From Nodosilinea sp. PGN35 (lineage in GTDB: Bacteria > Cyanobacteriota > Cyanobacteriia > Phormidesmidales > Phormidesmidaceae), in assembly GCF_029109325.1 (NCBI RefSeq), contig NZ_JAQKQJ010000024.1, forward strand, positions 62,001 to 126,000: DNA of 64,000 bases, in the 5' to 3' direction. Shown here one piece after another: positions 25,400 through 32,816 of this stretch (the first letter of the stretch is position 1; each line of letters opens with the position of its first letter). The notes under the pieces are model-generated. The model had not been told where the DNA came from, made no database searches, and saw only the letters and a program-made list of their open reading frames with translations. The translations under genes and the position numbers were made by a program.

Positions 25400-26238
25400 T
25401 CAAGATTTGCTGACATCAAACAGTTTTTCACAGCAGCGACTCAAGCGCTTTCGGTTTCGGGGAGGCTAGATAACGGCGGGCCTGGCCTCAAGACTGGGCC
25501 TAGTTTATCTGGGCAGGCCCGTTAGCCTATCACCCTCAGTGGGCAAGGCATCACCCCTTTAGAGCGGCTAGCTGGGCTCCGACCATGCCAAGGCTGCCGT
25601 TAAAACGTTCCACGTCTACAGCAATTGCCGAGAAGAAATTCCTCTTCTTGGATCCAGTTTCTGCCCTGAAAAGTTGCTTCCGTAGTAGTACTGAGAATAG
25701 ACCGCTGCGCCGGACTAAATATAAAGAATTAATCACAGAAAGCGATGGCTGAGGCGACAGATGTCCCTGGGCCATCGTCGGCCTACAGACCTGACGCACA
25801 CCTTGGCCAGTCTATAAAAATAGCGTGATTATTCTTTATGAAAGAAGAAACCCCGGGCAAGGCAGGTAGTTTGCCTGTTCTATTGAGGCGAATTTTGGCC
25901 AGTTGCCAGCGGTTTAGAAGCACTTGTTTAGCTTATATATTCAGCTTTTCAGCCGATTGCAGAGTTTCTCGCAAAGTTGGGGTGGTACATCACCTGGCAT
26001 TGCAGTTAAAATTGAAAGACCATGGCGGCGCTGATGTATTTCTCTCGATAGAGGCGGCGGCGAGCCCTGGGTAACGGCACCGGGCCAGGGTAACAATTAT
26101 CTAGGTGGCTAGGACTTATCACCAAATCTCTGGAAAATAGATCCGCACTTTTTCGGAACTGTAGGCATCTATCCAGCGGAGCTGTTAATCTGATCACAGT
26201 CTTTGTCTTTCAATTTTAAGGAGCACGAGGATCGCGGC
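25400..26238. other. Long leader/promoter region upstream of rpoD
   Basis: 839 bp with no convincing gene. CGGGCCTG (25477-25484) pairs with CAGGCCCG (25514-25521) and the symmetry extends outward as GGCTA/TAGCC with bulges; this is the likely cysE terminator. The remainder upstream of the sigma-factor gene is AT-richer and probably carries its promoters and 5' UTR. Two frames of about 80 codons (25551-25799 minus, 25838-26074 plus) have no recognisable domain. Confidence 0.5.
25471..25530 (+). terminator. Probable cysE terminator hairpin
   Basis: CGGGCCTG/CAGGCCCG stem with a 29-nt loop, extended by GGCTA and TAGCC with bulges. It lies about 80 bp past the cysE stop. No T-run follows, so it is only a candidate. 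Confidence 0.4.
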
Positions 26239-27378
26239 ATGACCCAAGCAAATCATCTGCTCGGCACCATCAACCCTGAAACTGAACTCGATCTGCTGAT
26301 CGACGGTAATGATAGTGACGAGAATTTTGTTGCCCAAGATGACGAGGCCGGCGCCGATGACAAAGCGCCGAAGGGGAAGGTAACCCGCCGCCGAGCTCAA
26401 ACCAAAAAACGCCACTACACCGAAGACTCCATTCGTCTCTACTTGCAGGAGATTGGCCGCATTCGCCTGCTGCGGGCCGAAGAAGAAATTGAGCTGGCCC
26501 GCAAAATTGCCGACCTGCTCAAGCTAGAGCGCATTCAAGACGAACTGTTTGATTCCCTGGAGCGAGAGCCCTCTGACCTCGAGTGGGCCGCCGCCGTCAG
26601 CCAAGATGAAGGCAAAGACTATACCCTAGCCAGCTTCCGCCACCGACTGCACATTGGTCGCCGCGCCAAAGACAAAATGGTGCAGTCAAACCTGCGCCTG
26701 GTGGTTTCAATTGCTAAAAAGTACATGAACCGGGGCCTGTCCTTCCAAGATCTAATTCAGGAAGGCAGCCTGGGTCTCATTCGCGCCGCCGAAAAGTTTG
26801 ACCACGAGAAGGGCTACAAGTTTTCGACCTATGCCACCTGGTGGATTCGCCAGGCGATCACTCGGGCGATCGCCGATCAGTCGCGCACCATTCGTCTGCC
26901 GGTGCACCTCTACGAAACCATCTCTCGCATCAAGAAGACCACCAAGCTGCTCTCCCAGGAGCTAGGCCGCAAGCCTACCGAAGAAGAGATTGCCACTCGG
27001 ATGGAAATGACCATCGAGAAACTGCGGTTTATCGCCAAGTCAGCCCAGCTGCCCATTTCCCTTGAGACTCCCATTGGTAAAGAAGAAGATTCTCGCCTGG
27101 GCGACTTCATTGAGTCAGACGGCGAAACCCCTGAAGACCAGGTTTCCAAGAGCCTGCTGAGGGAAGATCTCGAGAGCGTGTTGGGTACCCTCAGCCCCCG
27201 CGAACGCGATGTGCTGCGCCTGCGCTACGGCCTCGACGACGGTCGCATGAAGACCCTGGAGGAAATTGGTCAGATCTTCAACGTCACCCGCGAACGCATT
27301 CGCCAGATTGAAGCCAAGGCTCTCCGCAAGCTGCGCCATCCCAACCGCAACAGCATTCTAAAAGAGTACATTCGCTAA
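26239..27378 (+). CDS. rpoD: RNA polymerase principal sigma factor (RpoD/SigA)
   Basis: 379 aa from the ATG at 26239 (MTQANHLLGTINPE). An acidic N-terminus is followed by region 1.2 (TEDSIRLYLQEIGRIRLL), region 2 (GRRAKDKMVQSNLRLVVSIAKKYMNRGLSFQDLIQEGSLGLIRAAEKFD), the -10 reading helix (YKFSTYATWWIRQAITRAIAD), region 3 and region 4.2 (LEEIGQIFNVTRERIRQIEAKALRKLR). These are group 1 features. It directs housekeeping transcription. Slightly shorter than Synechocystis SigA because the acidic leader is shorter. GAGG sits 8 nt upstream. Confidence 0.97.
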   Translation: MTQANHLLGTINPETELDLLIDGNDSDENFVAQDDEAGADDKAPKGKVTRRRAQTKKRHYTEDSIRLYLQEIGRIRLLRAEEEIELARKIADLLKLERIQDELFDSLEREPSDLEWAAAVSQDEGKDYTLASFRHRLHIGRRAKDKMVQSNLRLVVSIAKKYMNRGLSFQDLIQEGSLGLIRAAEKFDHEKGYKFSTYATWWIRQAITRAIADQSRTIRLPVHLYETISRIKKTTKLLSQELGRKPTEEEIATRMEMTIEKLRFIAKSAQLPISLETPIGKEEDSRLGDFIESDGETPEDQVSKSLLREDLESVLGTLSPRERDVLRLRYGLDDGRMKTLEEIGQIFNVTRERIRQIEAKALRKLRHPNRNSILKEYIR

Positions 27379-27425
27379 GGGTTGGCTCACGTTTAGTCTA
27401 TCCCAGTAAGCAACTCGCAAGAGGC

Positions 27426-27452
27426 AAAAGGCTGCCGTTGGGCAGCCTTTTT
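27426..27452 (+). terminator. rpoD terminator
   Basis: Perfect 11-bp stem AAAAGGCTGCC (27426-27436) and GGCAGCCTTTT (27441-27451) with a GTTG tetraloop. It lies 48 bp past the rpoD stop. Confidence 0.93.
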
Positions 27453-27567
27453 AGTTTGCAGCCAGTTAGTTTGCAGCCAGGTTTTCGAGACATCAGCGTC
27501 AGGCATTAGTGCTAGTACTGAGTTACCTAAAAGTTTGTTGCTAGAGTAGACAAACTGCCGCTTAGTT

Positions 27568-27581
27568 GGTACACTTGTTCC
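27568..27581. promoter_or_regulatory. LexA operator (SOS box)
   Basis: GGTACACTTGTTCC matches the cyanobacterial LexA consensus RGTACNNNDGTWCB at every position. It is 32 bp before the lexA start codon, so autoregulation is likely, as in Anabaena and other SOS-competent bacteria. A weaker partial match (AGTACTGAGTTACC) lies about 50 bp further upstream. Confidence 0.82.
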
Positions 27582-27612
27582 ATGACATGATCCAACGCCG
27601 TGGCTAAATCCT

Positions 27613-28227
27613 ATGGAATCCTTAACAACCGCCCAGCAGGAGCTATACGACTGGCTAGTTGAGTATATTCGGGCCAATCAGCACTCCCCCTCCATTCGCC
27701 AGATGATGCGGGCTATGAACCTGCGTTCTCCGGCTCCCATTCAAAGTCGTCTGGAGCACCTCAAGAACAAGGGCTACATTGAGTGGAGCGAAGGCAAGGC
27801 GCGTACCATTCGCGTTCGGGATGACGTTCGCGGTGTTCCCATCCTTGGCACCATTGCTGCGGGTTTTGTCAATGAAGCCTTTACCGATACCGTCGAGCGT
27901 CTAGACCTCAACGGGCTACCGATTCAGTCGGGCGACTATGCTCTCAAGGTTACTGGAGACAGCATGATCGAGGCCATGATCCAGGATGGAGATGTGGTGA
28001 TCATGCGCCCTGTGAAAGATCCCCAGGGCATCCGCGAGGGCACTATTGTAGCGGCTCGGGTGGAAAGCGGCACCACTCTCAAGTCGTTTTATCGTCAGGG
28101 GAACCAGGTGCATCTCAAGCCTGCCAACCCCGACTACCCCGTAATGGAATTTCCGGCGGATTTAGTAGATGTGCAGGGACGGCTAGTGGCGGTGTGGCGC
28201 GGTATTGATCCAGACTTCACCGTCTAG
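27613..28227 (+). CDS. lexA: SOS repressor LexA
   Basis: 204 aa. The winged-helix N-terminus reads SIRQMMRAMNLRSPAPIQSRLEHLKNKGYIEW. The self-cleavage site is an intact Ala83-Gly84 (IAAGFVNEAF), and the catalytic dyad is Ser117 (TGDSMIEAMIQDGD) and Lys157 (TTLKSFY). Many cyanobacterial LexA-like proteins (for example Synechocystis) have lost cleavage residues; this one has all of them, so RecA-stimulated self-cleavage should work. It represses DNA-damage genes and itself through the box at 27568. Confidence 0.96.
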   Translation: MESLTTAQQELYDWLVEYIRANQHSPSIRQMMRAMNLRSPAPIQSRLEHLKNKGYIEWSEGKARTIRVRDDVRGVPILGTIAAGFVNEAFTDTVERLDLNGLPIQSGDYALKVTGDSMIEAMIQDGDVVIMRPVKDPQGIREGTIVAARVESGTTLKSFYRQGNQVHLKPANPDYPVMEFPADLVDVQGRLVAVWRGIDPDFTV

Positions 28228-28337
28228 CAAGTTCTCAGACAGCCGGTGTTTGATGACATAGGTTGAGTTTCTGCTCAGGTAGGAGCTGAGGGTCATTGGT
28301 ACCTTAATTTCCGCCGTACAGTGCTAGTGCTCCGATC

Positions 28338-28367
28338 CGCTGTTGCCCAATGCAACAGCGTTTTTTT
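28338..28367 (+). terminator. lexA terminator
   Basis: CGCTGTTG (28338-28345) and CAACAGCG (28353-28360) form an 8-bp stem with a 7-nt loop, followed by seven T residues. It lies about 110 bp after lexA and just before the convergent hypothetical gene. Confidence 0.93.
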
Positions 28368-28386
28368 GCGTTGGGGACAGGGTGCT

Positions 28387-28908
28387 TTAGATCCCAGACT
28401 GCGGTGGTAGGGCCTCAGGCATTTCCGCCGTGGGCGGGTGGTTAAGGCAGTGCAGGCAGCGCTCCAGGCTCTCGCGTACCGATTCGTGGGTGTACTCGTC
28501 GTCGGGGTGGGGCGGCTGTCCCGGCTGTTGAAAGTGAGGGCGGCTGTCGTAGAGTTGCCCCCAGATGACATCGGCCTGGCGCACCAGTTCGTATAGGGTT
28601 TCGGGCGATCCCAGCACCGTTGCCAACAAATCTTTCAAGGCTTCGACGGGCTGATCCAGATGGCGGCTGAGGCGATACTCATCGTCTACCAGCCACTGTT
28701 CTAGCGCTCGGTGCAGGGCACCTGGGCCATCTACCAGGGAGGCTTTGAGGGCCTGCTGGGCCCCGTGCCGCGCCTGCACCAGCCGCGGAATGGGAGATTC
28801 TCCCTTCATGAAAGCGCCCGCCTCCTGACCAATGGCATCGGCTAGGGTGTAGGGGCGACTGAAGCGAAGCTCCTGCTGGATATTGGCGGTGCCGTCTGTG
28901 GGGGCCAT
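28387..28908 (-). CDS. Hypothetical cyanobacterial protein in the lpxD unit
   Basis: 173 aa from the ATG at 28908 (MAPTDGTANIQQELRFSRPYTLADAIGQEAG). Predicted mostly helical, with a run of conserved-looking hydrophobic helices (GALHRALEQWLVDDEYRLSRHLDQPVEALKDLLATVLGSPETLYELVRQADVIWGQLY) and a proline-rich C-terminus. Cys-rich near the end (LERCLHCLNHPP). It starts 13 nt after the lpxD stop, so the two are cotranscribed. No function is recognised. Confidence 0.72.
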   Translation of the reverse strand: MAPTDGTANIQQELRFSRPYTLADAIGQEAGAFMKGESPIPRLVQARHGAQQALKASLVDGPGALHRALEQWLVDDEYRLSRHLDQPVEALKDLLATVLGSPETLYELVRQADVIWGQLYDSRPHFQQPGQPPHPDDEYTHESVRESLERCLHCLNHPPTAEMPEALPPQSGI

Positions 28909-28921
28909 GGGGTAAAGCGGG

Positions 28922-29959
28922 CTAGGGAAGGTGCTTTTGCAGGCGCTGGATGGTTTTATACATTTCGGGCAGGCGACGGTACACCGCCGATGCCTTGAGA
29001 AATACTTTGTGGGGTAAGGCCGGCGTGCCGGTGACGATTTCGCCAGGGGCAACGTCGCTGTGGATACCTGCCTTGGCGGTGGCAATCGCCCCATCGCCAA
29101 TGGCAGCCTGGTTGGCAATGCCCACCTGGCCCGCCAAAATTACCCGGTTGCCGATAGTCACTCCCCCGGCCATACCCACCTGGGCCGCCATGGCGACGCC
29201 TTCGCCCACCTGGCAGCCGTGGGCAATGTGCACCAGGTTGTCGAGCTTAGTGTCGCGCCCCACCCGGGTTGTACCCACGGCGGGGCGATCGATGGTGCTG
29301 TTGCTGCCCACTCGCACACGGTCTTCAATTACCACAATGCCCGACTGCTCCATTTTCTCCCAGCCCTGGGGAGTGGGCACAAAGCCAAAGCCCTCGGCTC
29401 CAATTACGGCACCGCTGTGGATAGTGCAGTCAGCCCCAATCTGGGTGCGCTCGTGGACGGTGCAGTTGGCGTGGAGCACGGAGCGATCGCCCACTTGCAC
29501 CTGGGGGTAGATCACCACGTTGGGGTGAATGCAGACGCCTGACCCCAAATGGACGCCCGCCTGAATTACCGCGTTGGCCCCAATGGAGACATCCTCGCCC
29601 CAGACAGCGGTGGGGTCAACTACGGCGCTCGGATGAATGCCGGGGGCGGGCCGATAGGGGGTATAGAATAGCGCAATGGCGCGGGCAAAGGCCAATCGCG
29701 GATCGGGGGTGTTGAGCCAGGCAATGCCGCGCTCGGTGGCCCTGGCCTGCAACGCTGGATTTTGAGGCAGAATTAGGGCGCTGGCCTGGGTGGTACCTAC
29801 AAAGGCGGCGAATTTGTCGCCTTCAATGTAGCTCAGCGTGCCGGGCGAGGCCTGGTCAACAGCAGCTACCCCGGCAAGGTCGGGGTCATGGCCGGGGTTC
29901 TCAATCAGACTAGAGGCGGCGGTAATCTGAATTTTGTCGGCAATGGTGCTGAACTTCAT
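28922..29959 (-). CDS. lpxD: UDP-3-O-(3-hydroxyacyl)glucosamine N-acyltransferase
   Basis: 345 aa. The N-terminal uridine-binding domain (about 1-100) is followed by about ten hexapeptide repeats of a left-handed beta-helix (IHPSAVVDPTAVWGEDVSIGANAVIQAGVHLGSGVCIHPNVVIYPQVQVGDRSVLHANCTVHERTQIGADCTIHSGAVIGAEGFGF). The catalytic His and KLDNLVHIAHGCQVGE motif are present. It acylates UDP-GlcN in lipid A synthesis, at the cytoplasmic membrane. Partner lpx genes are elsewhere in cyanobacteria. Confidence 0.95.
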   Translation of the reverse strand: MKFSTIADKIQITAASSLIENPGHDPDLAGVAAVDQASPGTLSYIEGDKFAAFVGTTQASALILPQNPALQARATERGIAWLNTPDPRLAFARAIALFYTPYRPAPGIHPSAVVDPTAVWGEDVSIGANAVIQAGVHLGSGVCIHPNVVIYPQVQVGDRSVLHANCTVHERTQIGADCTIHSGAVIGAEGFGFVPTPQGWEKMEQSGIVVIEDRVRVGSNSTIDRPAVGTTRVGRDTKLDNLVHIAHGCQVGEGVAMAAQVGMAGGVTIGNRVILAGQVGIANQAAIGDGAIATAKAGIHSDVAPGEIVTGTPALPHKVFLKASAVYRRLPEMYKTIQRLQKHLP

Positions 29960-29995
29960 AGGAGCTGAGAGAAACGCAGTAAACCAATCTGGCTT

Positions 29996-31363
29996 TTACG
30001 CTACCAGAAATGCGACGCATTCTACGTGGGGGGTTTGGGCAAAGAAATCGGCGGGCTGAACCTTGGTCAGGGTATAGCCCCCTTCGTCCCGCAGAATTTT
30101 GAGATCGCGGGCCAGGGTAGCAGGATCACAGCTCATATAGACGATGCGAGGCGGGCGAAGTTCGACCAGGGCGTCGAGTAGCGGGCGATCGCACCCTTTG
30201 CGAGGTGGATCCAGCACCACAATATCCAGGGGATTGCTGAGGCTGGCGGCGGCTTCAGTTAGCTGTGTCCCCACATCTCCGGCTCGAAATTCGACGTTGT
30301 CGATGCCGTTGAGCCCGGCGTTGGCCAGGCCCTGGGCCACCGCCTCAGGCTGTACCTCTAGCCCCATAACCCGCTCGGCCTGCTGGGCCAAAGGCAGGGT
30401 GAGGGTGCCAACGCCGCAGTAGGCATCGATGATGGTTTCGCTGCCGGTGAGCCGCAGCTCATCTAAAATCACCTGCAAGACTCGCTCGGCCTGTTCAGTG
30501 TTGACCTGAAAGAAGGTGGTGGCATGAATTTGAAACCGCAGCCCGGCAAAGATCTCCTCAAGGTAGGGCACGCCGTCGATCACCAGGGTTTCGGCCCCAA
30601 AGATGGCGTTGGTTTTGTCGGGGTTGAGGTTGACGCAGACTCCGACAAGTGCCGGGTAGCGCTCTCGCCACTCCTGGGCTTGAAGCTCAATATCTTTGAG
30701 GTTAGGGGCGGTGGAGACCAGCGTCAGCAGCTGCTGCCCGGTACGGCGACCCACCCGCAGCGCCAGGTGCCGCAGCCGCCCCTGATGCTTAGCCTCGTTG
30801 TAGACTGACCAACCGCGCTCCTGAATGTCGCGCTTGACCTCGGCCAGCAGAGGATTCAACCGCTCGTCCTGTACGGGGCACTGGTTGAGGTTGACCAGCT
30901 TGTGGCTGCCCTGGCGAAAGTAGCCCGCTTTGACCTGCCCTTCGGGCGATCGTCCCAAAGGATAGGTGGCCTTGTTGCGATAGCCCAGGGGTGCATCAGA
31001 GCCCAGAATCGGCAGCACATTGGGATTCTCAAACCCGCCAATGCGGCTGAAGGCATCCACCACCTGCTGCTGCTTCGCCGCCAGCTGGGCTGGGTAATTC
31101 ACCGACTGCCACTGGCAGCCCCCACACTTGTCGGCCACAATGCAGGCGGCTCGAATGCGATCGGGTGAAGCCGCCAACAGCTGCTTCACCTGGGCCCGAC
31201 CAAAGGCAGGCTTGGCCTGTACCAGCCGCACCCGCACCCTGTCCCCCGGTACCGTGTTGGGCACAAAGACAACCCGCTCTTGCCAGCGGCCCAAGCCATC
31301 CCCACTGCTGGTGAGGTCGGTAACGTCTATATCCAGGGTTGCCCCCTGCTGCCACTGATCCAC
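29996..31363 (-). CDS. rlmD: 23S rRNA (uracil-5-)-methyltransferase RlmD-like
   Basis: 455 aa, GTG start at 31363 with AGGAG 8 nt upstream. N-terminal TRAM domain (about 5-60), then the Fe-S cluster cysteines CIVADKCGGCQWQ, the SAM domain (IIDAYCGVGTLTLPLAQQAERVMGLEVQPEAV) and the catalytic Cys motif VYMSCDPATLARDL near 420. Cyanobacteria have several RlmD/TrmA paralogues, so the exact target uridine is inferred, not seen. Confidence 0.93.
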   Translation of the reverse strand: MDQWQQGATLDIDVTDLTSSGDGLGRWQERVVFVPNTVPGDRVRVRLVQAKPAFGRAQVKQLLAASPDRIRAACIVADKCGGCQWQSVNYPAQLAAKQQQVVDAFSRIGGFENPNVLPILGSDAPLGYRNKATYPLGRSPEGQVKAGYFRQGSHKLVNLNQCPVQDERLNPLLAEVKRDIQERGWSVYNEAKHQGRLRHLALRVGRRTGQQLLTLVSTAPNLKDIELQAQEWRERYPALVGVCVNLNPDKTNAIFGAETLVIDGVPYLEEIFAGLRFQIHATTFFQVNTEQAERVLQVILDELRLTGSETIIDAYCGVGTLTLPLAQQAERVMGLEVQPEAVAQGLANAGLNGIDNVEFRAGDVGTQLTEAAASLSNPLDIVVLDPPRKGCDRPLLDALVELRPPRIVYMSCDPATLARDLKILRDEGGYTLTKVQPADFFAQTPHVECVAFLVA

Positions 31364-31808
31364 GATGGTGCTCCTGAACGGTTGGTGCAGCCAAGGCCGC
31401 CTATCGACTGTAGCAAGGGACGGGGCAAGTGGGGCAAAGCCGTGACCTAATGCAACCCGTAGAAACTCAACCGTTTGGCGTCGAGAAGATGACTAAACAG
31501 TAGAGCAGTTGTGGGAAGGTGAGTTTTCTCCCAATTAGTAGAGGCTTTATTCATCACTTCGGTAGGAGGCAACAGCTTTAGTAGAGGGCAAAATTTTACT
31601 AAACAGAAAATTACGCTATCCACCACGACTATCAAAAACATTGACCGTTGAATTCAGAGTTCCATTGCACTTAATTAATCTGGCTAGCGAAACTGTAAGT
31701 AATACTAGCTGGGTTTGGGAGCTGGTTTTTAGGGGCATCTGAAGGATAGAACCTCCCGTGTGCAGCGGTTCTGAAGCAATGGTCGCATTGAATTTGGAGG
31801 TTACGACC
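31364..31808. other. AT-rich intergenic region between divergent rlmD and lipoprotein genes
   Basis: 445 bp, visibly AT-richer than the neighbouring genes. Promoters for both flanking genes should be here, for example a TTGACC near 31637 and a TAATACT near 31704, though spacings are not optimal. No gene-like frame is apparent. Confidence 0.4.
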
Positions 31809-32705
31809 ATGGCTCAACTAAACAGTCAAGCATCCGATTTTGACCCTGGCCTGCGGGCACTCTCTAGACAATCTAACTACAAAAGCCGTCGCTTTTATCG
31901 GGGTGCCCTCGCCCTTGGCTTAATTGCCGGACTCATGGGTGCCTGCGCCGAGACCGCACCCCAACGAGAGACCTCCGACGGCTCGACCAATGTTCAAACA
32001 GAAGAAGTCGCCGACAACACAGAAAGCTACATCGGTCAAGTTGTCACCATTAGAAGCGAACCAATAGAGAAGGTCAGCGATACCTCATTTACCGTTAGCG
32101 ACCAGCGGTTGTTGAGCAATGAGCCCATTCTGGTGATCAATGCCAGCGGCACGCCGCTGCTCTTGCCAGAAGACGGCGGCATTGAGGTGCAGGTGACCGG
32201 CGAAGTTCGCAATTTTGTGTCCGCAGAACTGGCTCAAGAACTCAATTTAATCTTCGACCCGGCTACCTACGAAGACTATGAAGATCAGCCGGTAATCATT
32301 GCTCAGTCGGTGACGCTGGCCCCTGAACCAGGGGAAATCTCCGCCAATCCTGAGCGATACTACGGCGAAACGTTAGCCGTCACTGGGGAGGTGAACGACG
32401 TTCGCAACGAAACCACTTTTACGATTGAAGAGAACCGTCTGCTGGGCGCAAACGACCTGCTGATTGTGTACGCCACACCCAGAACCGGTGCCCAACCGCA
32501 GCCTACCGCAGCCCAGCTGCCCACCCTGACCGAAGATGAGCAGGTTGCGGTGGTTGGTGTGTTGCGCCCCTTTGTCGTCAGCGAGCTGGAGCGTGACTAC
32601 GATCTCACCTGGGATGCGGAGGTGCAGCGTCAGCTAGAGGCAGACTACAGCGACCGGCCAATCTTAGTGGCGACTGAGATTGCTCCCTCGGCTATTCCTG
32701 ACTAG
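31809..32705 (+). CDS. Lipoprotein with two tandem copies of a beta domain
   Basis: 298 aa from the ATG at 31809, with GGAGG 12 nt upstream. An unusually long basic n-region (about 30 residues) precedes the hydrophobic stretch and a lipobox at Cys46 (IAGLMGAC). The mature protein is an internal duplication of about 110 residues: YIGQVVTIRSEPIEKVSDTSFT aligns with YYGETLAVTGEVNDVRNETTFT, and VQVTGEVRNFVSAELAQELNL with VAVVGVLRPFVVSELERDYDL. Acidic. Probably an envelope-bound OB-like protein; function unknown. Confidence 0.8.
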   Translation: MAQLNSQASDFDPGLRALSRQSNYKSRRFYRGALALGLIAGLMGACAETAPQRETSDGSTNVQTEEVADNTESYIGQVVTIRSEPIEKVSDTSFTVSDQRLLSNEPILVINASGTPLLLPEDGGIEVQVTGEVRNFVSAELAQELNLIFDPATYEDYEDQPVIIAQSVTLAPEPGEISANPERYYGETLAVTGEVNDVRNETTFTIEENRLLGANDLLIVYATPRTGAQPQPTAAQLPTLTEDEQVAVVGVLRPFVVSELERDYDLTWDAEVQRQLEADYSDRPILVATEIAPSAIPD

Positions 32706-32743
32706 CGTTAGGTGGCTGGCCCCAGGCGAGCTGTAGACCTGGG

Positions 32744-32783
32744 GCGCGGGCGTCTGAGGCTTGCTCAGTCGCCCGCGCTTTTT
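32744..32783 (+). terminator. Terminator after the duplicated lipoprotein
   Basis: Outer stem GCGCGGGCG (32744-32752) pairs with CGCCCGCGC (32770-32778); an inner stem CTGAG/CTCAG stacks on it. The hairpin is followed by five T residues and sits 39 bp past the stop, just before the convergent giant gene. Confidence 0.9.
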
Positions 32784-32816
32784 GCTGTAGAAAACCCCGG
32801 CTCGGGCAGGGCTCAG

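Noticed and set aside
25551..25799. 82-codon minus-strand frame upstream of rpoD
   Set aside because: No family, no ribosome site, and location in a likely regulatory leader.
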